A stretch of DNA of 64,000 bases from Ignavibacteriota bacterium. GTDB lineage: Bacteria; Bacteroidota; Ignavibacteria; Ignavibacteriales; Melioribacteraceae. The notes beneath the pieces are model-generated. The model saw nothing but the letters and a program-made list of their open reading frames with translations, did no database searches and was not told the DNA's origin. This document shows positions 53,791 through 62,200 of this stretch, piece by piece. The position numbers were made by a program, and so were the translations under genes. The first letter of the stretch is position 1, and each line of letters opens with the position of its first letter. The stretch lies in assembly GCA_002746605.1 (NCBI GenBank), contig PDPT01000036.1, forward strand, positions 1 to 64,000, given 5' to 3'.

Positions 53791-55382
53791 AAAAAATAAT
53801 TATAATATTGTTTACTGCAACAGTCTTTTTTGCACAAGAAGAAAATCAATCGCAAAGTATTGAGTTGCCGGATTTTGTAATTACCGGTAGGGAAAATATA
53901 AGTATAACAAAGGTGCAGAAAAATATGCCTGATTTTATTCCCTTACTTTCGAGAGATTTTTTTACTCTTCGATATCCCGGTGCAGAAAAGATTAAGATAA
54001 ATTTACCAAAAGTTAGATATCAAATTGTAAATCTTCCAAGTAATTTGCAAAAAACAAATTTGTTTGTAAAGTTAAATGGTGGATTACATACTCTTCCTTC
54101 GGGACATATTTTTTATAATAACTCAATTGGTAATCTAAGTTTTAATACAAAGTTATATGGTAGAAGAATTCTGGAATATGTTGATAATGCCGATAATCAT
54201 AAATTTGGTGGTTCGGTAAATGCTTATTATTATGTTAATCACAATTCAAGTTTCCTGCCGGGATTAGTAATTAATCTTAATGGCGATTTTTATAAAGAAA
54301 AAAATAAATTTTATGGTTCGGAATTACCAAGACTCGAACGAGAAACAGAAAACGGTTTTGCCGAGTTTGGCATTAATTACTTAACAAATTCCAAGTTTAG
54401 TTTTGGTATAGGAATTAAAGATGATTATTATTTTCAAGATGATTATTATGAATTCAAAGAAAATGTAATACATACAAGTGGTTTTCTGAAAATCAGAACT
54501 TCAAAATTCGGATTTAACGCCTCTGTATCTATGCTAAACCAAATTATTGATATTAGGATTCCCAATAGTAATTTTGCCAATCAATATTATTATAATGGTT
54601 TGGTTACATTTGATTTTAATTCTGCCCAAAATATTTTTTTAAAAGCGGGATTTTATGTTGCAGGTATTGAAGCTAAGCCTTTTTTTACTCCTGTTGTTTA
54701 TGCTAAAATTAAAGCAAACAAATTTCTTTCGTTGTATGGTGAATTTTCTCCTAACACAGAATTTCATACGTTAAAAGATTTTAGAAACAGTAATCGGTTT
54801 TACCGATTCAACAACTTTACTAATGTATTTCAAAAAAATAAGTTTAATCTAAAGTTTGCTGCCAAATATGAATTTGAAAAATACTTTGAAATAAATTTTG
54901 GAGGCGGTTATATAAAATCAGATAACACTATTTATTTTGAAGATAGATATGTTGACGGTTTATTTTTCGTAAATAAGATAAATGCTAATAAAACTTATGC
55001 TTTCTTAAATTTGTTATTCAGAAAAGGTCCGTTTGGCGAATTTTTTGGCGAACTTCAGATTCAAAATATAAAAGATAAAGACGGAAATGTTCTTCCATAT
55101 AAACCTGTGCTCATGAGTAATCTAAAATATTCCTATAATTGGCAAAAAGGTTACGGTTTGAGTCTGGGATTAAATTATTTTCATAAATCTTTTACTGATT
55201 TAGAAAATATAGGAGAAATTTCGGGCGGTATAGATTTAAGTGCTGATTTTTATTATAAAATATTTAGTAACTTTAAAATAATACTTACATTCGAAAATGC
55301 TCTAAACAGCAAATATTATTATCTTAGAAATTATGATGCTAAACCTTTTGATGTTTTGGCAGGTATAGAATTTAAGTGGTAA
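53787..55382 (+). CDS. Outer-membrane beta-barrel protein
   Basis: The 531-residue protein has a signal peptide (FFAQ) and then SIELPDFVITGRENISIT, a segment that resembles a TonB box (E-hydrophobic-P-x-V-V-T-G) found at the start of TonB-linked receptors. There is no recognisable plug domain. The remainder alternates aromatic and polar residues in many amphipathic strands and ends in GIEFKW, a typical barrel terminus. It could be a plugless receptor-like porin whose N-terminus contacts the TonB encoded three genes on. The start overlaps the TPR gene stop by 4 bases. Cargo is unknown. Confidence 0.78.
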   Translation: MKKIIIILFTATVFFAQEENQSQSIELPDFVITGRENISITKVQKNMPDFIPLLSRDFFTLRYPGAEKIKINLPKVRYQIVNLPSNLQKTNLFVKLNGGLHTLPSGHIFYNNSIGNLSFNTKLYGRRILEYVDNADNHKFGGSVNAYYYVNHNSSFLPGLVINLNGDFYKEKNKFYGSELPRLERETENGFAEFGINYLTNSKFSFGIGIKDDYYFQDDYYEFKENVIHTSGFLKIRTSKFGFNASVSMLNQIIDIRIPNSNFANQYYYNGLVTFDFNSAQNIFLKAGFYVAGIEAKPFFTPVVYAKIKANKFLSLYGEFSPNTEFHTLKDFRNSNRFYRFNNFTNVFQKNKFNLKFAAKYEFEKYFEINFGGGYIKSDNTIYFEDRYVDGLFFVNKINANKTYAFLNLLFRKGPFGEFFGELQIQNIKDKDGNVLPYKPVLMSNLKYSYNWQKGYGLSLGLNYFHKSFTDLENIGEISGGIDLSADFYYKIFSNFKIILTFENALNSKYYYLRNYDAKPFDVLAGIEFKW

Positions 55383-55410
55383 AACAAATGAATTTTTTAA
55401 GAGGGAAGAA

Positions 55411-57051
55411 ATGAATAAAGAGATACTTCAAAATAAAATTGCTGATTTATTAAGTATTAAACCTGAAGATAAAGTGATATCGTTTAATATTTTTAAGCGT
55501 AAAATTTTAGACAAACTAAGTGTCGGTGAAGCAATTAAAGTTCCAGATATAGGAATTTTTCAACTTAAAGAACAATTAAAATATTCGGATAGTTCTGATT
55601 CGCCTGATAGACTGAAAGGTTTGGCACTTGTATATTCGCCTGAAGATAATTCATCTGAACAAGATTTTTTATTTCTAAACTTGGATGTTGAAGAGAGACT
55701 AAAAGATGATGATAGTTTTGATGAAAATGTTTTTCAAATTGGTATAGATAAAACATTAGTTACTTCTGACGAAAGAAATGATTCTGCGACAAACGATTAT
55801 GATATAGAACTACACAGAAAAATTGATGCTATACTTGATAAATCAGAAAAGTTAGATAATTTTGATTTGTGGGACAATTATTTGAAAGATAAAGAAAGCA
55901 CTACTTTAGTGGACGAAACTACAGAAATTGAATATCCCGAAGGTGAAAAAATTTCTCCCGTAACTGAAAGTTTTAATGAAGATGAAAAAACTACTGTTGA
56001 CGAACTTCTTGGAACGCCTTCCAAAGATAATGATGTATTCGATGATTTGTTAGATGAAGAAAATCTAAGTATAGAAGAAGAAACTATAAGTTCAAGTGAT
56101 GAGCAGAACAATACTAAAATCGAGGATTTTGTCTTGGACGAAGAGAATGAGAATCTTGAAGAAAAAATGGATAATGCGATAAACGAAGTGCATGGTGATG
56201 ACCTGAATATTGAAAAAACTATAGAGCAAAAAAATATTGAAAGTGATGATGTATTGGAAGAGTATGAAAGTTATGATGAAATAGAAGCGGATATGGATGA
56301 AGAAATTGATAATCCAGAAGAGTTAAATTTAAATGATAATGATTTTAAGTTAAATAAAGAAGAAAGTATTGTTGATTTCGGAGAAAATATAGAAGATGAA
56401 ATTTTAGCTGAGGAAGAAGAAATTCAAAATAAACAAACTGAAAGTAAAGGGAAAAGCAAATTGTGGCTTTTCTTATTACTCGGTCTATTTATTATTGCCA
56501 TATTGGGTGGAGCTTTTTACTATTTCTTTTTGATGAAAGATAAACCTATCCCTTCTTTTAATGCAAAAAAAGCTAAAACAACAATCACAGATAATAAGAG
56601 CGAAAACAAAACAACAGATATTGTTGAAAATAGTAAATTAAAAAGTAAGTCGGCTAAGGAAAAAATTTCGGAAAATAAACAGACTGAATCAAAAAAGAAT
56701 ACTATTGCTGAAAAAAATGAACAGAAAACTAATGATGCCACAAGTATCAATGCAGAAAATAAAAATAAACTAACTAAAGCAAAAGAAACAAATAATAATG
56801 TTAAAGCCAAAACTGAAAGAGAAATAGGCAATAATATTTATTTTAATGGTCAAACATATTCTATTCAAGTTTCCTCATGGAAAAATGAAAAAATTGCAAA
56901 GAAAGAAGTTGCAAGACTAAAGAGAAGAGGTTATCCTGCATTTACTGTAAAGGTCTTTATAAAAAAATTCGGTGCTACTTGGAATAGAGTAAGAGTAGGT
57001 CCGTATAAATCGTTAAACAAAGCTAAAATAGTTCAGAAAAAAATCAAATAA
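55411..57051 (+). CDS. HU-like/SPOR-domain inner-membrane protein
   Basis: The 546-residue protein has four parts. An N-terminal HU/IHF-like region (about 1-55; ILQNKIADLLSI and VPDIGIFQL) resembles the HU-CCDC81 domain known in Bacteroidota. A very acidic, disordered stretch (about 60-345) follows. One membrane helix spans about 351-374, and after a Lys/Asn-rich linker comes a SPOR domain (about 476-546, YSIQVSSWKNEKIAKKEV) that binds denuded peptidoglycan. The SPOR domain must be periplasmic, so the HU-like and acidic parts are cytoplasmic. It may link the cell-wall septum to the chromosome or cytoplasm. It lies 28 bases after the barrel gene. Confidence 0.83.
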   Translation: MNKEILQNKIADLLSIKPEDKVISFNIFKRKILDKLSVGEAIKVPDIGIFQLKEQLKYSDSSDSPDRLKGLALVYSPEDNSSEQDFLFLNLDVEERLKDDDSFDENVFQIGIDKTLVTSDERNDSATNDYDIELHRKIDAILDKSEKLDNFDLWDNYLKDKESTTLVDETTEIEYPEGEKISPVTESFNEDEKTTVDELLGTPSKDNDVFDDLLDEENLSIEEETISSSDEQNNTKIEDFVLDEENENLEEKMDNAINEVHGDDLNIEKTIEQKNIESDDVLEEYESYDEIEADMDEEIDNPEELNLNDNDFKLNKEESIVDFGENIEDEILAEEEEIQNKQTESKGKSKLWLFLLLGLFIIAILGGAFYYFFLMKDKPIPSFNAKKAKTTITDNKSENKTTDIVENSKLKSKSAKEKISENKQTESKKNTIAEKNEQKTNDATSINAENKNKLTKAKETNNNVKAKTEREIGNNIYFNGQTYSIQVSSWKNEKIAKKEVARLKRRGYPAFTVKVFIKKFGATWNRVRVGPYKSLNKAKIVQKKIK

Positions 57052-57069
57052 GGAAAACTAAGGAAATTT

Positions 57070-57726
57070 ATGTCATTATTATCAATTTTATCCAAGGGTG
57101 GATGGTTAATGATTCCACTTGTAATAATTTCGTTTATTGCAGTTGTAATCATAGTTGAAAGATATATTACTCTAAAAAAATCAAAATTAAATGTGCCTGC
57201 ATTTCTTGTTAAAATAAGAGGTATGTTAATAAAAGAAGATATTTCCGGTGCGACAAGTTATTGCATAGAAGAAAAATCATCTGCTGCAAATATTATTAAA
57301 AGTGGATTGAAGAAATATCATTTGGGGCATGCTCGAGTAAAAGAAGCAATAGAAAATGCCGGCAGACAAGAGATTGCCAAGTTAGAAAAAGGATTATCAG
57401 TTGTTGCTACTATTGCCGGAATTGCACCATTAATCGGTTTTTTGGGTACAGTAACCGGTATGATACAAGCATTTATGAGAATCGAAGATCTGCAAGGTTC
57501 AGCTAATCCAAGTGATCTTGCTGGGGGTATTTGGGAAGCACTAATTACAACTGCTGTTGGTCTTGCAATTGGAATTGTTGCTCTTGCTTTTTACAATTAT
57601 TTAACCGGTGCAATAAATAAACTTGTACTGGATATGGAAGTTGTCTCAAATGATGTTTTAGATATTATTGAAGAGAAAAGTAAAGGCAATACCGTGCGAG
57701 AAGAAGATATCGAAATTGAATTGTAG
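57070..57726 (+). CDS. exbB: ExbB/TolQ/MotA-family proton channel protein
   Basis: The 218-residue protein has three membrane helices: one near the N-terminus (GGWLMIPLVIISFIAVVIIVERY) and two in the C-terminal half (LEKGLSVVATIAGIAPLIGFLGTVTGM and ALITTAVGLAIGIVALAFYNYL). This is the ExbB/TolQ layout. With ExbD it forms the proton-driven motor that energises TonB. It is followed 8 bases later by the exbD gene and then tonB, so Ton rather than Tol function is favoured. A gene order with an upstream TPR protein is also reminiscent of Tol systems. Confidence 0.92.
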   Translation: MSLLSILSKGGWLMIPLVIISFIAVVIIVERYITLKKSKLNVPAFLVKIRGMLIKEDISGATSYCIEEKSSAANIIKSGLKKYHLGHARVKEAIENAGRQEIAKLEKGLSVVATIAGIAPLIGFLGTVTGMIQAFMRIEDLQGSANPSDLAGGIWEALITTAVGLAIGIVALAFYNYLTGAINKLVLDMEVVSNDVLDIIEEKSKGNTVREEDIEIEL

Positions 57727-57734
57727 GATAAAAA

Positions 57735-58139
57735 ATGAAATTTGAAACAACAAGAAAACCGTTAAGTGCTTTTAGTCTTTCTTCTCTGACCGATATTGTT
57801 TTTTTATTGTTAGTATTCTTTTTACTTACATCGCAATTTGTAATTCAAACCGGAGTAAAAGTAAAGCTACCTGCTTCAAAATTAAATGAGCAAAGTATGC
57901 CTGCAAAATTAATTGTTTCCATTACTGAAGATGAAAGCGTTTATGTAGGAAGCGAAAAAACCGACATAAATTCTGTAGCAGTAAAGCTAAAGAATCTGAG
58001 AGAAACAATAACAGAAAATAATTTGGTTATTAGAGCCGATAAAACAGTAGATATTGATTTGGTTATTAAAGTTATTGATGCCGCAAAAGGAATTGGCATA
58101 GAGAGATTTACAATAGAAACTGAGAAACAATCATTTTGA
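57735..58139 (+). CDS. exbD: ExbD/TolR-family protein
   Basis: The 134-residue protein has one N-terminal membrane helix (about 15-38) containing the conserved proton-path Asp in LSSLTDIVFLLLVFFLLTSQF. A periplasmic domain follows with VVKLP-like and LVIRADKTVDIDLVIKVID. It works with ExbB as the stator of the TonB motor. Its TGA overlaps the TTG start of tonB. Confidence 0.93.
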   Translation: MKFETTRKPLSAFSLSSLTDIVFLLLVFFLLTSQFVIQTGVKVKLPASKLNEQSMPAKLIVSITEDESVYVGSEKTDINSVAVKLKNLRETITENNLVIRADKTVDIDLVIKVIDAAKGIGIERFTIETEKQSF

Positions 58140-58822
58140 AAGAGAAAAAATTATCATATTTAATTTCCACTGTGTTGCATCTTATTTTGATATTACTGTT
58201 TTGGGTTATCAAAATTGGTTTGGAACCTGTAGAAGATAATTACGTTACAATTGGATTTGGAGCAATTGGTAAAATGAGTTCATCAGGAGTATTTGCTGAA
58301 AACCCGACTGACGAAGTGCAAAAAAAACAACCTGAAGTTCAAAAAGAAGTTAGTGAAAAAGTTGTTAAAAAAGTTGAACTTCCTAAAATAGAAAATACTG
58401 ATGAACAGAATAATGTTGTTGCAAGTGCCGATAAAAAAGAAGCAAAAGAAGATACTCAGCCCCAAAAAACAGAACCTTTGATAAAGCAAGATGAAGCCGG
58501 AAAGGGTAAAGAAGATAGTGGTGATAGTGAAGGAAATTATGGATTCGAAATTGATTTTGGAGGCAAAGGGATGAGAAAAATTTATAGTTATTCACTGCCT
58601 GCTTATCCTGATGGTGTTTCGAAAGAGATAGATGTAAAACTAAAATTTTCCATTCTCGCAGATGGAACTGTCGGAAAAATTTTACCTTTAATAAAAGCTG
58701 ATACGCAATTAGAACAAGCTGCAATTAATTCTTTACGACAATGGAGGTTTGAGCCTTTACAGAGTGATCAAAATGTAAAAGAACAGTATGCTATTATTGT
58801 TTTTCCATTTCGTCTGAAGTAA
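58136..58822 (+). CDS. tonB: TonB-family energy transducer
   Basis: The 228-residue protein has an N-terminal membrane helix (about 7-24), a Lys/Glu/Pro-containing spacer (about 55-140) and a C-terminal TonB domain (about 150-228, YPDGVSKEIDVKLKFSILADG and SLRQWRFEPL). TonB carries energy from ExbBD to outer-membrane receptors, here plausibly including the copper receptor at 45152 and the barrel protein at 53787. It begins with a TTG overlapping the exbD stop (TTGA); no in-frame ATG lies before the helix. Its 3' end overlaps the convergent membrane-protein gene by 29 bases. Confidence 0.9.
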   Translation: MKEKKLSYLISTVLHLILILLFWVIKIGLEPVEDNYVTIGFGAIGKMSSSGVFAENPTDEVQKKQPEVQKEVSEKVVKKVELPKIENTDEQNNVVASADKKEAKEDTQPQKTEPLIKQDEAGKGKEDSGDSEGNYGFEIDFGGKGMRKIYSYSLPAYPDGVSKEIDVKLKFSILADGTVGKILPLIKADTQLEQAAINSLRQWRFEPLQSDQNVKEQYAIIVFPFRLK

Positions 58823-59093
58823 ACATATCTTTGAAATACATTTTATAAAAGAAAAATTCCGTAATTGTTAAAAGAGTTAGAGAAATTGTATCTCTATCAA
58901 AATGTTTACCAAAACCTGAAGGTCCAAAAAAAAGCTTAGTAATCATTGTAGAAAGAGACCAACCAATGCTAAAAAGTATAATAATTAAAGTTAAATCAAT
59001 TAAAGCACTTTTTATTGAATCTTTTTTTGTTCTTTTTATGAAGACATAAATAATAAAAACTATATGAAGAAGAAAAATAAACGCTATAACCAT
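58794..59093 (-). CDS. Small membrane protein of unknown function
   Basis: The 99-residue protein has three hydrophobic segments (about 3-18, 33-53 and 68-85) with a charged C-terminus. No motif is recognised. Its start lies 6 bases after the stop of the next minus-strand membrane-protein gene (59100-59597), which suggests co-transcription and joint function. Its last 9 codons overlap the 3' end of tonB on the other strand. Confidence 0.6.
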   Translation of the reverse strand: MVIAFIFLLHIVFIIYVFIKRTKKDSIKSALIDLTLIIILFSIGWSLSTMITKLFFGPSGFGKHFDRDTISLTLLTITEFFFYKMYFKDMFTSDEMEKQ

Positions 59094-59099
59094 TGATTT

Positions 59100-59597
59100 C
59101 TATGAATTTTTTGTATTAAAAATTTTTGTTCCAACCAAACCGCCAATCAATCCGAAAATAGTATTAACAACTATATTATTAAAAAATATTGACATTGCAT
59201 AAATTTCGGAGAAACCTTTCTTTTCAATTGAAGTGGCAATATTTGTCATTATCTTAAATATTTCATCCTTTAATTCTTCTGATACGGGAACAGAATCTAT
59301 AACTTTTGGTAGTTCATTTATAGTTGTAATAATATCATTATGATGTGTTATAAATGTTACTAAAATATCAAAAAAACTTCCGAAGAAAGCAGCAAATAAT
59401 CCTGTTAAAAGACCTAAAGTTGCACCTCGTTTTAACTCAAAATCCGAAGTTATCTTATTAGCTTTACTATCTAAAACAATTGCAAAAAAAGCTGCAAGAG
59501 GAACAATTAAACAGCATGTTAAAGATTTTGCAAGTGGAACAACGTGCATAACCCCCGCAGCAAAACCAGCAACAAGCGCAGGTAAATATTTTTTCAA
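59100..59597 (-). CDS. Integral membrane protein of unknown function
   Basis: The 165-residue protein has four predicted membrane segments, with AGFAAGVMHVVPLAKSLTCC near the start and a C-terminal Gly-rich helix (FGLIGGLVGTKIF). A soluble loop of about 50 residues lies in the middle. I do not recognise a named family. The start is a TTG at 59597 with a strong gaggaga ribosome-binding site about 5 bases before it. It pairs with the downstream small membrane protein gene (6-base gap). Confidence 0.7.
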   Translation of the reverse strand: MKKYLPALVAGFAAGVMHVVPLAKSLTCCLIVPLAAFFAIVLDSKANKITSDFELKRGATLGLLTGLFAAFFGSFFDILVTFITHHNDIITTINELPKVIDSVPVSEELKDEIFKIMTNIATSIEKKGFSEIYAMSIFFNNIVVNTIFGLIGGLVGTKIFNTKNS

Positions 59598-59940
59598 TTT
59601 TTCTCCTCAGTAATTATAAAAAATTTACATGAGTTAGTTTGTAATTATTTTATAATTTTCTTTATTGTATTTATTAATTTAGCATTATAAACTTGATATT
59701 CTCTATATGGTTTCTTCAGTTAAGCCTAAAATATCAGCCAAATCTTTTGCCTTTAATCCTTGTTGGTTCATCAACAATTTTAATAATTTAATTGGAACTA
59801 AATTCTATTTGAACCCTTTCTTAGAATATCAATCTAATCTTAAATAGATCATTTTTCTATCAAATGGGCTTTCATAATTCAGTTCAAATATATTAAAAAG
59901 TTTCACAAACCAAAACTAAATTTGCGTGTAAATTTTCTAT
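59598..59940. other. Intergenic region holding an antitoxin-like gene remnant
   Basis: This is a 343-base AT-rich gap between minus-strand genes. The only coding-like content is the HigA-like fragment described separately (59707-59806). No toxin partner and no RNA gene were recognised. Confidence 0.5.
59707..59806 (-). pseudogene. Fragment of a HigA-like helix-turn-helix antitoxin gene
   Basis: Read on the minus strand, about 31 codons encode VPIKLLKLLMNQQGLKAKDL and ADILGLTEETI before a TAG, with another stop just upstream. The pattern LLxLLMxQxGLKxxDLADILG is that of the Xre-type helix-turn-helix in HigA-family antitoxins. The HTH is cut after its second helix. It is best read as debris of a toxin-antitoxin module. 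The match is from recognition of the pattern only. Confidence 0.5.
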
Positions 59941-60396
59941 TTAATTTTTTAATTTATATCCCTTGAGAGTTTGATAAAAAAATATCAATCCAATAATTCC
60001 CAAAATAAATCCGGTGGAAAAAGCAATATATTTGTTATAATCGTATAAACCGATTCCGTATAAAATAATATCGACAAACATTGGCATAGATGCAAAAAGT
60101 AGAAATTTTATGGAAATACTTTTGTTCCAGCCAAATAAAATAGTTACAGAAGAAATTAAAGCTCCAAAGTAAATTCCGAAACATCTTGAACAGACTAAGG
60201 TTTTATAACCAAATACAGAAAATAATTTTTCCGGTTGAGCATGACAAACAATTGAATAATTGTATTTCAAAAAAGGAAAAAATATTATTGAATCGGGTAA
60301 ATAGTGAATAATAACTTCCCATAAAATTCCTATATTCCAGAACAATAAAATTATTAAAAGAACAATTTGTAAGAGTTTATATTGATTAAACTTCAA
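59941..60396 (-). CDS. DUF2085 family membrane protein
   Basis: The 151-residue protein has three to four membrane helices and the DUF2085 signature YSIVCHAQPEKLFSVFGYKTLVCSRCFGIYFGA, here split around Cys-His and CxRC (residues about 48-82). Function of the family is unknown; the conserved Cys/His/Arg set facing the membrane surface suggests a metal or thiol role. The start is TTG at 60396, one base after the stop of the NHL-repeat gene, so the two are coupled. Confidence 0.82.
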   Translation of the reverse strand: MKFNQYKLLQIVLLIILLFWNIGILWEVIIHYLPDSIIFFPFLKYNYSIVCHAQPEKLFSVFGYKTLVCSRCFGIYFGALISSVTILFGWNKSISIKFLLFASMPMFVDIILYGIGLYDYNKYIAFSTGFILGIIGLIFFYQTLKGYKLKN

Positions 60397-60397
60397 G

Positions 60398-61234
60398 TTA
60401 ATTGATTATTTTATATTTAAGTAACTTTTCAGATGTAAGAATAAATAAGGAGTTATCGAATAATTTTGCATCTGTAATTTTCTTATCATTCAATTCGGGG
60501 AAATCTTTAAAGTAATAAATTTGCTTGTGATTATTTAAATTATATTCAATTATCTTTTTTTTATAAATTAAAAGCAATTTATTACTGTAAATAAAAATCT
60601 TATCAGGTTCTTGACTTACATTAAATGAAAAAGTTCCCATCCCGTATTGATCAAATATTTTTATGGTTTTATTATCAATAACATAAATGTTGCTATTATG
60701 ATCCGTACAGAAATATTTGGGTTCAATCAAAGCAAAATTACCTGAATTATTTGCTCCTATTTCTAAAATAAATTTACCATCTAAATTATACTTGAGTATT
60801 CTAAAATTATCACTATCCAAGATAAAGAAAAATCCTAAGTTGGAAATGGAAATGCAAGCAGGATAACCGAAAATCGGTTTATCACTTTCGTTGTCGGGAT
60901 ATTGGGACAGAAAGTTTAAATCTTTATCAAATCTTTGTATTCTATTATTATTTCTATCTGCAACGTAAACACTTAGTGTGTTAGTAAATAAATCGGTTGG
61001 TTCATCAAAAGCAGCTTCTTTCCAGCCAAAGCCACCGATTGAAATTATTTTTTCTCCTGTAGAATCGTATTTGGAAATGGTATTTTCATCAATATCACTT
61101 ATAAAGAAATTTCCTTTCAAATCTATATCGAATGATGAAGCATTTGAAAAATCTCCAAACTTGTTCACAAGTTCCAACTCTTGAGCAAAAGCAGTAACAG
61201 AAATAAAAAATATTATTTGAATTATTTTTTTCAT
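60398..61234 (-). CDS. Exported NHL-repeat beta-propeller protein
   Basis: The 278-residue protein has a signal peptide (ending TAFAQ) and about five to six NHL-type blades. The pattern includes FDEPTDLFTNTLSVYVADRNNNRIQRFDK and repeated NNRI/NFRILKYNLDGKFI segments (residues about 30-260). Such propellers bind proteins or carbohydrates and are usually non-enzymatic. It is transcribed ahead of the DUF2085 membrane protein with a 1-base gap. Its function is unknown. Confidence 0.82.
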   Translation of the reverse strand: MKKIIQIIFFISVTAFAQELELVNKFGDFSNASSFDIDLKGNFFISDIDENTISKYDSTGEKIISIGGFGWKEAAFDEPTDLFTNTLSVYVADRNNNRIQRFDKDLNFLSQYPDNESDKPIFGYPACISISNLGFFFILDSDNFRILKYNLDGKFILEIGANNSGNFALIEPKYFCTDHNSNIYVIDNKTIKIFDQYGMGTFSFNVSQEPDKIFIYSNKLLLIYKKKIIEYNLNNHKQIYYFKDFPELNDKKITDAKLFDNSLFILTSEKLLKYKIIN

Positions 61235-61296
61235 GAAACTAAAGTTAGGTAATTTGTTATTTTTAAGAAAGTAATTTAAAACGGAAAGATAGAAGT

Positions 61297-61944
61297 TTGA
61301 AGAAGAAAGCTGCAGAAGAAAAAAAGAGAATTAACAAAATTTTTTCTTTGTTAAAAAAAGAATATCCGAATACAAAACCTCAATTGAATTATTCCAATCC
61401 TTTTGAATTGTTAATAGCTACAATTCTTTCGGCACAATGTACGGATGCAAGAGTAAACATTGTAACTGAAGATTTGTTTAAAAGATTTAAATTCCCGATT
61501 GATTATGTTAATGCACCAAATGAGGAAATAGAAAAAATGATTTTTTCTGCTGGATTTTATAAACAGAAAACAAAGAGCATAAAATCTTGCACAAAAGATA
61601 TAGTTGAAAAATATAATTCCGAAGTTCCAAAAGATTTTGATGCTTTAACAAAACTTGCCGGAGTTGGCAGAAAGACTGCATCGGTTGTTGTTGGGCACGC
61701 TTTTGGGATACCTGCAATTGCCGTGGATACGCACGTAAAAAGAATAACCAATTTGCTTGGAATAGTTGAAACAAAAAATCCCGATAAAATTGAGACGAAA
61801 CTGAAAGAACTTTTACCGAAAAAAAATTGGATTGATTCCACACATTGGTTTATCAATCATGGCAGAAAGATTTGCATTGCAAACAGACCTAAGTGTAATG
61901 AATGCTTATTGGAGAAATACTGCCCGAGTAGCAAAGAGAAATAA
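61297..61944 (+). CDS. nth: Endonuclease III
   Basis: Nth is a base-excision DNA glycosylase/AP-lyase that removes oxidised pyrimidines. The 215-residue protein has the helix-hairpin-helix LAGVGRKTASVVVGHAFG with catalytic Lys126, catalytic Asp144 in AVDTHVKR, and the C-terminal [4Fe-4S] motif C-x6-C-x2-C-x5-C (CIANRPKCNECLLEKYC). The start is a TTG at 61297. Conserved sequence (INKIFSLLKKEYPNTKPQL) begins about 12 residues later, so a slightly different start is possible. Confidence 0.96.
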   Translation: MKKKAAEEKKRINKIFSLLKKEYPNTKPQLNYSNPFELLIATILSAQCTDARVNIVTEDLFKRFKFPIDYVNAPNEEIEKMIFSAGFYKQKTKSIKSCTKDIVEKYNSEVPKDFDALTKLAGVGRKTASVVVGHAFGIPAIAVDTHVKRITNLLGIVETKNPDKIETKLKELLPKKNWIDSTHWFINHGRKICIANRPKCNECLLEKYCPSSKEK

Positions 61945-62200
61945 GAGACATAGTTTTTCAATTAAATAACGAAAAAACAAGAATAAATTTTTTATAATAA
62001 CAAACGATAATACTATTATATTTTGTATCAATTTTTTTTTTGACTTGACATTTTTGTCGAAAATTGACAATTTGATATGGTTTTTTCAAAAAATGTGTAA
62101 AAGGAATTTTTATAGAGAGTTTTGCTACTTTTAATGTTTTAAATAATTTAGTTATTTTTATCTGATATATTTCAGGAAGTAGTAATTAGGAGTTTTAAAT

